Of a DNA stretch of 12,080 nucleotides, positions 7,377 to 12,080 are shown in pieces. Both the position numbers and the translations under genes were made by a program. This DNA comes from JBCCMA01 sp039026595 (GTDB taxonomy: Bacteria > Pseudomonadota > Gammaproteobacteria > Steroidobacterales > JBCCMA01), in NCBI GenBank assembly GCA_039026595.1, contig JBCCMA010000110.1, positions 1-12,080 of the forward strand, given 5' to 3'. Within the stretch, counting starts at the first letter, position 1. Every line of letters begins with the position of its first letter. The notes beneath the pieces are model-generated. The model saw only the letters and a list, made by a program, of their open reading frames with translations, was not told the origin of the DNA and did not search any database.

Positions 7377-8915
7377 TTACCTTAATGTCCATACCGTGTG
7401 GCCTGCGGCCCAGCAGCCGATCTGAAGCGAACGCTGATGGGGCTGGGTATAAAGCGTGAACGCACCGGGCGCCGGGTGATCCAGTGCGCGCTCGCAGCGG
7501 AGCAAAGCATGGTGCTCGCCCACTGTTTCAAGTGTCAGGCTTTCCGCGCACCCCAGCGGGCCAAGGAACGTTGCCGCCGACCCGTCGGATGAAATAACGA
7601 GTTCGCTTTGTAGGGCGGCGCAGGTGTAGTGCCCCGGTGTCACACCGGCACCGTGTGTGAGCGGTGACAGATTCAGGTCCACATTTTCGGCGACAAAACG
7701 TACCGTTCCGCCGTCAGAGCGGATGTCGGCGGTAACGCGTCCGTCCGGTGTGGCCCAACCGTCTGCTGTCCGCGCCAGCGTATCCGCTCGCCCGCCCGCA
7801 TCGATATACAGGCGATCTTCGGACCGCTGAGTCTCTACAATCAGTCCGAGTTCGCGGGACCGGTACGGAACAACCGGGGCATCGAGCGCGGACTCTGGAG
7901 AAACGTCCAGGCGTTTACCGGTCAGCCAGTAGGTGGCTAACGGCCGAACCACCTGCGCGGGATTGACCATGCTATTGAACGCGGCGATCACGGTCAGCGC
8001 GGCGCTCTCTATGTGCATGAGCGCCATACGCCATCCGCGCAGTGCGCCGAAGTGCACGAGGGTGGTGTGATCTTCCAGCGTGAGCCGACTCACGCCAAAG
8101 CGGTACGGCGCGGGGCGGCCATCACGATAGGTGCCCGCGACGCCGAGCTTTTTCGCACACGCCACCAGCGGCGCCGGTCCGTGGCCGTCGAACAGCCGCG
8201 CCCAGCGCGCCAGATCGCCCACGCAGCTCACAAGGCCCGCGTCGCCGAACCACTCGATGTCCACCGGCGCGCGCATGGGCTTGCCGTCTGGACCGGGCTC
8301 GTAACCGACGGCGCCGTGCTCGAGCGGCTCGCTGGTGCGGGGGCTGAGCGCGCTGCGGGTCATCCCGAGCGGCCCGAGGATTTTGGTCTCCATCAGCTCG
8401 GCCAGCGGGGCACCGAAAACCGCCTCGGCGATCCAGCCCAGTATCAGAAAATTGGTGTTGGAGTAGGCGAAGCGTGAACCGGGCTCGAAATCGAGCCAGT
8501 TGGTCTGCTCGACCAGCCGTCGGCCGTCCTTTGCGCGAAAACGGCTCTCTGCGCGTGCGCCGGTCAACATGGCGATGCACCAGTAATCCGGGATGCCGGA
8601 CTGATTGGTGGCCAGGTTGCGCAGTGTCGTTGCGCGGGCGGCGGCGGGAAGCCACGGAAGATAGCGGTTGGGCGTGTCGTCGAGGGAGAGTCGGCCTTCG
8701 GCCTGGGCAAGCAGGATCAGTGTGACGGTGAATTGCTTGGTGACCGAGCAGCAGCGGAAGCGCGTGTCAGGTGTGAACGGCTGACGGTTTTCGAAGTCGG
8801 CGTAGCCAAAGCCTTTCAGAAACTCGGTGTCGCCGGCGCGGTATAGGCCGACGACACCGCCCACGGGCTTGATGGCGCCGATGACTTCATCGACGACGTG
8901 TGCCAGCCCGGCCAT
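7377..8915 (-). CDS. D-aminopeptidase-like serine hydrolase (beta-lactamase fold, peptidase family S12)
   Basis: This 512-residue penicillin-recognising serine hydrolase should cleave N-terminal D-residues from small peptides or amides. The catalytic triad elements are in the expected order and spacing: SVTK (S57, K60), YSN (Y151, N153) and HFG (H288). These sit within a few residues of the positions I recall for Ochrobactrum D-aminopeptidase (Ser62, Lys65, Tyr153, His287), which is of similar length at about 520. The part after residue 330 would be the two antiparallel-barrel domains typical of that enzyme and absent from simple beta-lactamases or esterases. No signal peptide is seen (MAGLAHVVDE start), so it should be cytoplasmic. 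It starts 12 bp after the stop of the TonB-dependent receptor gene, implying co-transcription and a shared substrate. The ribosome-binding site is weak (GAGAC), consistent with coupling. Alternatives are a D-amino-acid amidase, an esterase or another S12 enzyme; the trailing domains make D-aminopeptidase the best fit. Confidence 0.8.
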   Translation of the reverse strand: MAGLAHVVDEVIGAIKPVGGVVGLYRAGDTEFLKGFGYADFENRQPFTPDTRFRCCSVTKQFTVTLILLAQAEGRLSLDDTPNRYLPWLPAAARATTLRNLATNQSGIPDYWCIAMLTGARAESRFRAKDGRRLVEQTNWLDFEPGSRFAYSNTNFLILGWIAEAVFGAPLAELMETKILGPLGMTRSALSPRTSEPLEHGAVGYEPGPDGKPMRAPVDIEWFGDAGLVSCVGDLARWARLFDGHGPAPLVACAKKLGVAGTYRDGRPAPYRFGVSRLTLEDHTTLVHFGALRGWRMALMHIESAALTVIAAFNSMVNPAQVVRPLATYWLTGKRLDVSPESALDAPVVPYRSRELGLIVETQRSEDRLYIDAGGRADTLARTADGWATPDGRVTADIRSDGGTVRFVAENVDLNLSPLTHGAGVTPGHYTCAALQSELVISSDGSAATFLGPLGCAESLTLETVGEHHALLRCERALDHPAPGAFTLYTQPHQRSLQIGCWAAGHTVWTLR

Positions 8916-8927
8916 GTCTCGGTCAGA

Positions 8928-11327
8928 TCACCACGCGGTCGAGAAGCCGATGCCAAAGGTCCGCGGATCGCCAACCACCACGCCGCCGCCGGCGGCTTCG
9001 GCGTTGACCAGATACAGTTCGTCGAGCAGGTTGGCGCCGTAGATGAACACCGTGTAGTTGTCGCGATCCCAGCCGAGGCGCGCGTTGACCACCGCACGTG
9101 CATCGTTCATTCGGCCCGTATCGAAGTTCGGCAACAGCGGCTGGCTTTCACCCTGGTAGTTCACATCGACGCTGGCGTTATAGCCCGAGGGGTCCTGGAA
9201 CAGCAAACCGCCCGTGAGCGTGACGCTGGGTGCAAACGAGAATTCATCGCCGACCAGTGACCCCCCGACCGGGTTATCGCGTTCGTCGGCCACCACTTCG
9301 GTGTCCAGATAGCCGAGGCTGCCAAAGAACGTAAAGCGGTCGGTCAGCGCGGCGCGCACCTCAGCCTCAAAGCCGAACAGCTCGCTCTGACCCACGTTCA
9401 GAACCACCGTGTCCTGCGGCGCCGGCGTGAGCTGCACTTCGAGCTGCTGGTCTTCCCAATCGATGAAAAAGACGTTGGCGTTAAACGAGATCCGGTTGTC
9501 GAGCCAGGTGCTGCGCACCGCAAACTCATAGTTCCAGGACGTTTCTTCGCCGACGGAATAAACGAACGTTTGCACCGGGTTGATACCAAGGCCACCTGGA
9601 CGATAGGCCTTTTGTGCTGTGAACGACGCTGCAAACGTATCGGTGAAGTCATAGCTCAAGGTCACCTTGGGCAACAGAACCGAGAAGCTGGCGTCGTCGG
9701 TCAGATCAACCGGTGCCAAAGGATCGTCGTTGCCGAACACAGCGGTCACGGCGCCAAATGCAAACTGGGAGTAAAAGCTCGCGATGCTGGGGGCTACGGA
9801 CCCGGCGGCCGCTGCGTCCACACCGGCATCAATCAATCCGACCCGAACGGCCTCCGGCAACGCGGGATTGCCGGTGGTAATGGCCACGAGATCATTTGGG
9901 TCTTGCAGAATATTGACCTGACCGCCTGCGAAGGTCGCGTCCTCAACCTCGTAGCGAAGGCCCGCTGTGAGCGTGAATTTGTCATTAATGAAAAAGTCGA
10001 ACTGACTGAACGCCGCCAGCGTGCGGAAATCCGGCGCGAAATCGATCAGCGATCGCAGCGGCAGAGTGGAGCCGAGAAGCAGCGGGTCGTTAATGAAACG
10101 CGGCACGCCCGGCGGCGCCCCCGGTGTGGACACCAGACCGGTGTACAGCGCATCCAGGCCCAACGGTCCGAGATCCACCGCGGGAACGCCGAATACCTGG
10201 ACCGCGTCGATGGACGAATCCACCTGACGCGACGCCCACAGCAAGCCAAAGAAGCCGTCGGCTTTCTCGCCGCCGTCGTAAACAAAGCGGAATTCGGCGA
10301 TTTCATCCACGTCGCGCCGGTCGTCGAGCCGCGTCGACGTCTGCGCGAAGCCCTGATCGGCCAACCCGTCAAAGTCACTGATGGCATCGACCTCCACCGA
10401 GGAGTGGCTGGCCTGCAGTACGAACGCCCACCGATCGTTGATCGGCGTGTCGAGGCGGGCGCTGAGCAACGTCAGATTACGTTCGGTGTCCTGGAGGACG
10501 TCGGTGATCTGGTTGCGATCTTCCGGGTTCTGGGCGCTGACCAGAACGCTGCCGTCGTCTTCGCGCGCGAGCGTGGCATTGAGGCGGAGGGTAGTGCCTG
10601 AGCCACTCGGATCTTCGTACAGCAGCTTGCCGCGCACCACAGTGCTGCGTTCTTCGTCGCCGTCGCGTCCGTCGGCCCGCTCGACAAAGCCATCACTCCC
10701 AGCCTGCTGCACGAAGAGTCGTGCGCCCCAGCGGTCTTCCTGAAGCGGACCACCGGCGGCGGCCGACACCTCATAGGTGCCGTAGTTGCCGTAGGTGACC
10801 CGGGCACGGCCACCCCATTCCTGCAGGTCGGGCTCCGTGGTGTTCACCGCGATGGCGCCGATGAGCGAGTTGCGGCCCTGAACCGTGGACTGCGCGCCGC
10901 GCAGAACGACCACCTGGTCCACATCAAACAGGTTGGAGACGGCGGCGCCGACGACTTGGTTGGGCACTACGGCGCCGTCCAGAAACAGCGTGGAGACCGG
11001 CGTGCTGGTGCCGGCCGTTACGCCCTGCGAGGGCACGCCGCGCAGCGTAAATTGCTCATTGCTGCCGCTGCCGACCGTCACGAAGCCCGCGTTACCCACA
11101 CGCTTCAGAACATCCTCGATGTCCACGGCGTTCAGGGCTTCAATATCGGCCTGCGCGGTGACGGACACACTGGTGGTGGTGTCCTGGATGGAGCGGTCGA
11201 TCTTCTCGGCCGAGATGATGACCTCTTCGAGCACAGGCGAATCGTCCTGCGCGTGGGCGCTGATGCCGAGCGCGACTAGCGCCACGGTGGTGAATAGGGC
11301 TCGCGCGGGCATCGGCGTCTCCTGCAT
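8928..11327 (-). CDS. TonB-dependent outer-membrane receptor
   Basis: This 799-residue ligand-gated outer-membrane transporter is energised by TonB/ExbBD. The signal peptide (about 1-26, core LFTTVALVALG, cleavage near AHA/Q) is followed by a candidate TonB box LEEVIIS (33-39). The plug domain (about 47-165) shows EQFTLRGVPS, TLFLDGAVV and VVVLRGAQSTVQGRNSLIGA. A barrel of about 620 residues has the usual late blocks AYRPGG and NLLDELYLVN and ends in FSTAW, an aromatic C-terminal residue as needed for barrel assembly. The frame extends upstream of 11327, but the extra 51 residues look non-coding. The ATG at 11327 has GGAGAG 6 nt upstream, and a second ATG at 11312 has AGGAG 6 nt upstream, so either could be used. 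The gene is tightly linked to the downstream D-aminopeptidase-like gene. The plug resembles iron, vitamin or general nutrient receptors and does not reveal the ligand. Confidence 0.93.
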   Translation of the reverse strand: MQETPMPARALFTTVALVALGISAHAQDDSPVLEEVIISAEKIDRSIQDTTTSVSVTAQADIEALNAVDIEDVLKRVGNAGFVTVGSGSNEQFTLRGVPSQGVTAGTSTPVSTLFLDGAVVPNQVVGAAVSNLFDVDQVVVLRGAQSTVQGRNSLIGAIAVNTTEPDLQEWGGRARVTYGNYGTYEVSAAAGGPLQEDRWGARLFVQQAGSDGFVERADGRDGDEERSTVVRGKLLYEDPSGSGTTLRLNATLAREDDGSVLVSAQNPEDRNQITDVLQDTERNLTLLSARLDTPINDRWAFVLQASHSSVEVDAISDFDGLADQGFAQTSTRLDDRRDVDEIAEFRFVYDGGEKADGFFGLLWASRQVDSSIDAVQVFGVPAVDLGPLGLDALYTGLVSTPGAPPGVPRFINDPLLLGSTLPLRSLIDFAPDFRTLAAFSQFDFFINDKFTLTAGLRYEVEDATFAGGQVNILQDPNDLVAITTGNPALPEAVRVGLIDAGVDAAAAGSVAPSIASFYSQFAFGAVTAVFGNDDPLAPVDLTDDASFSVLLPKVTLSYDFTDTFAASFTAQKAYRPGGLGINPVQTFVYSVGEETSWNYEFAVRSTWLDNRISFNANVFFIDWEDQQLEVQLTPAPQDTVVLNVGQSELFGFEAEVRAALTDRFTFFGSLGYLDTEVVADERDNPVGGSLVGDEFSFAPSVTLTGGLLFQDPSGYNASVDVNYQGESQPLLPNFDTGRMNDARAVVNARLGWDRDNYTVFIYGANLLDELYLVNAEAAGGGVVVGDPRTFGIGFSTAW

Positions 11328-11339
11328 GTTGTGCTCTCC
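11317..11339 (-). promoter_or_regulatory. Two successive ribosome-binding sites for the TonB receptor
   Basis: On the minus strand GGAGAG (11339-11334) lies 6 nt before the ATG at 11327, and AGGAG (11323-11319) lies 6 nt before the in-frame ATG at 11312. Both spacings are good. The second site lies inside the first codons of the longer form, so two N-termini differing by five residues (MQETP) are possible, with the same signal-peptide core. Confidence 0.55.
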
Positions 11340-11346
11340 GTGAAAC

Positions 11347-11363
11347 GGTACACAAAAGGTACC
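11347..11363. repeat. Small inverted repeat in the receptor leader
   Basis: GGTAC (11347-11351) and GTACC (11359-11363) form a 5-bp inverted repeat with a 7-nt spacer. The right arm overlaps the 8-bp palindrome AGGTACCT (11357-11364). It sits between the 12-bp palindrome and the ribosome-binding site of the TonB receptor. It could be a weak stem in the mRNA leader or a second protein-binding site. It is too short to call a terminator, and no T-run follows. Confidence 0.3.
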
Positions 11364-11377
11364 TCGATTGCATCCAA

Positions 11378-11389
11378 ATTGTATACAAT
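11378..11389. promoter_or_regulatory. Perfect 12-bp palindrome ATTGTATACAAT, candidate operator/-10
   Basis: The palindrome lies about 50 bp upstream of the TonB receptor start and abuts the stop codon of the upstream membrane gene. Its TTGT-AT-ACAA core resembles operators of GntR-family (FCD-type) regulators. Its right half on the minus strand, TACAAT, could also be a -10 hexamer, so a bound repressor would block the promoter. The regulator itself is not in the window. The site is seen directly; the role is inference. Confidence 0.45.
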
Positions 11390-11889
11390 CAGGATGCGGA
11401 GCCGGTGAGGCGTAAAACCCAGTGCGCGACGACGGCGGAGCCGATAAACGTCCCTGCAAACACCAGCACCGATATAACAATAACCTGTAACCCGGTGCGC
11501 CGAAAAAGCGCGACCTCGCGTCCGGTCAGCCCCAGCGCGACGAAGGCGAGCACCGGGGTGATCATGGCCACGAAGCTCAGCTCGGACAGCGCGGCGATGA
11601 ACGCATCCGACTCAGGTATAAATGGCATCCCGGCCAACGTCGCCGCCGCCGACACCCAGAAAATATCCGGCAGTCGGGATGGCACTGCGAACGCCAGTGC
11701 ATAGCCCGCCAGCACCACCAGCAGCAGTACCGCCAGCCCGGTGAGCACCGCCAGCACGCGGGCGAGCGACAGGTCGTCCAGACTGGCGCCGAGTTGACCG
11801 AAGAACGTCACCACAAGCACCAGAACGCTGGTGCGCATGACGCTCAGCCAGTCCGCCCATCCGCGCCGAGTGGTCGCGTCGTCACTCAT
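11389..11889 (-). CDS. Multi-pass inner-membrane protein, possible C-terminal half of a split transporter
   Basis: This 166-residue protein has about five hydrophobic segments: TSVLVLVVTFF near the start, a long VLAVLTGLAVLLLVVLAGYA stretch, IFWVSAAATLAGMPF, FVAMITPVLAFVALGL, and VIVISVLVFAGTFIGSAVVA near the end. The block TPVLAFVALGLTGREVALFRRTG and the GTF(I/L)GSA motif recall uncharacterised permease-like proteins such as the DUF3100 group, but this comes from memory and is not firm. The start is set at the ATG at 11889 because it overlaps the stop of the upstream gene as ATGA, a sign of translational coupling. An ATG 27 bp further upstream would overlap more. The last codon lies 61 bp before the TonB receptor start on the same strand, so it may serve as the inner-membrane partner of that receptor. 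The transported substrate is unknown. Confidence 0.72.
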   Translation of the reverse strand: MSDDATTRRGWADWLSVMRTSVLVLVVTFFGQLGASLDDLSLARVLAVLTGLAVLLLVVLAGYALAFAVPSRLPDIFWVSAAATLAGMPFIPESDAFIAALSELSFVAMITPVLAFVALGLTGREVALFRRTGLQVIVISVLVFAGTFIGSAVVAHWVLRLTGSAS

Positions 11890-12080
11890 CGTCGCGCGAG
11901 CCTCGCGTACAGCCATTCCGTTAGCGGCAACGTGATGAAAATAATGATGAACAAACTGGTCAGGCCACTCATCAGGTTGCTGCTGGCAGCCAGTGCCGCG
12001 ATGCGCTCGGCGTCGTCGGGATACACACTCGCCAGCGACGACGCGCAGGTGCCGGTCATGCTCGCGCTGCCGGTGCCGCA
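11886..12080 (-). CDS. Membrane permease-like protein, N-terminal part beyond window edge
   Basis: Only the last 64 residues are in the window; the frame is open to base 12080. They read CGTGSASMTGTCASSLASVY, a soluble stretch, then one strong membrane helix (LTSLFIIIFITLPLTEWLY) and a basic end RLARR. The small-residue GTGSASM loop followed by a helix with LPL-EWLY resembles the end of the conserved domain in DUF3100-like putative permeases. The stop overlaps the next gene's ATG by 4 bp (ATGA at 11889-11886). Together the two products look like two halves of one membrane protein encoded separately. Family assignment is tentative because most of the gene is missing. Confidence 0.65.
   Translation of the reverse strand, partial: CGTGSASMTGTCASSLASVYPDDAERIAALAASSNLMSGLTSLFIIIFITLPLTEWLYARLARR

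Noticed and set aside
7377..8915. Calling the serine hydrolase an antibiotic-resistance beta-lactamase
   Set aside because: There is no signal peptide, and the last roughly 180 residues form extra domains found in D-aminopeptidase-like enzymes and not in class C beta-lactamases. The KTG motif is replaced by HFG.
9570..10601. Long plus-strand open frame (343 codons) inside the TonB receptor gene
   Set aside because: It lies wholly antisense to a well-supported receptor gene. The translation is Arg/Gly-rich with no recognisable domain, as expected of a shadow frame in GC-rich coding DNA.
11328..11480. N-terminal extension of the TonB receptor frame up to 11480
   Set aside because: It would place 51 Cys/Pro-rich residues before a proper signal peptide, overlaps the upstream membrane gene and covers the likely promoter. 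Starts at 11327 or 11312 have good ribosome-binding sites.

Overview
The window reads as the chromosome of a GC-rich Gram-negative bacterium. It has a TonB-dependent outer-membrane receptor, a lipobox protein, a LysR regulator and a GGDEF protein. The best guess is a proteobacterium, probably a marine gammaproteobacterium or an Erythrobacter-like alphaproteobacterium. The guess rests on the first gene, which matches from memory the malonyl-CoA reductase family known from Chloroflexus and from a few marine proteobacteria. No rRNA or other taxonomic marker is present, so the placement is tentative.

Region 1 (1-3828, plus strand) holds a nearly complete bifunctional malonyl-CoA reductase, the signature enzyme of the 3-hydroxypropionate bi-cycle. 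Only about its first 130 residues are missing at the left edge. It is followed after 6 bp by a hotdog-fold acyl-CoA thioesterase, so the two form an operon-like pair acting on CoA thioesters.

Region 2 (3832-6133) holds two minus-strand SnoaL/NTF2-like genes: a lipoprotein with a SnoaL-like domain, then a protein made of two tandem SnoaL-like domains. They are divergent from a LysR-type regulator across a 79-bp AT-rich intergenic region, the classical layout for a LysR regulator and its target operon.

Region 3 (6160-12080, all minus strand) reads, in transcription order, as two overlapping membrane-protein genes (the first cut by the window edge), a TonB-dependent receptor, a cytoplasmic D-aminopeptidase-like serine hydrolase (family S12) and a membrane-anchored diguanylate cyclase. 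Receptor and hydrolase are 12 bp apart. A perfect 12-bp palindrome and paired ribosome-binding sites lie just upstream of the receptor. The arrangement suggests uptake across both membranes and hydrolysis of a small peptide or amide, possibly with D-residues, but the substrate is not shown by the sequence.

There is no tRNA, rRNA, CRISPR array, insertion sequence or phage gene in view. Coding density is very high and no gap between genes exceeds about 80 bp. The main item of interest is malonyl-CoA reductase beside a thioesterase. The receptor/peptidase/split-transporter cluster comes second.
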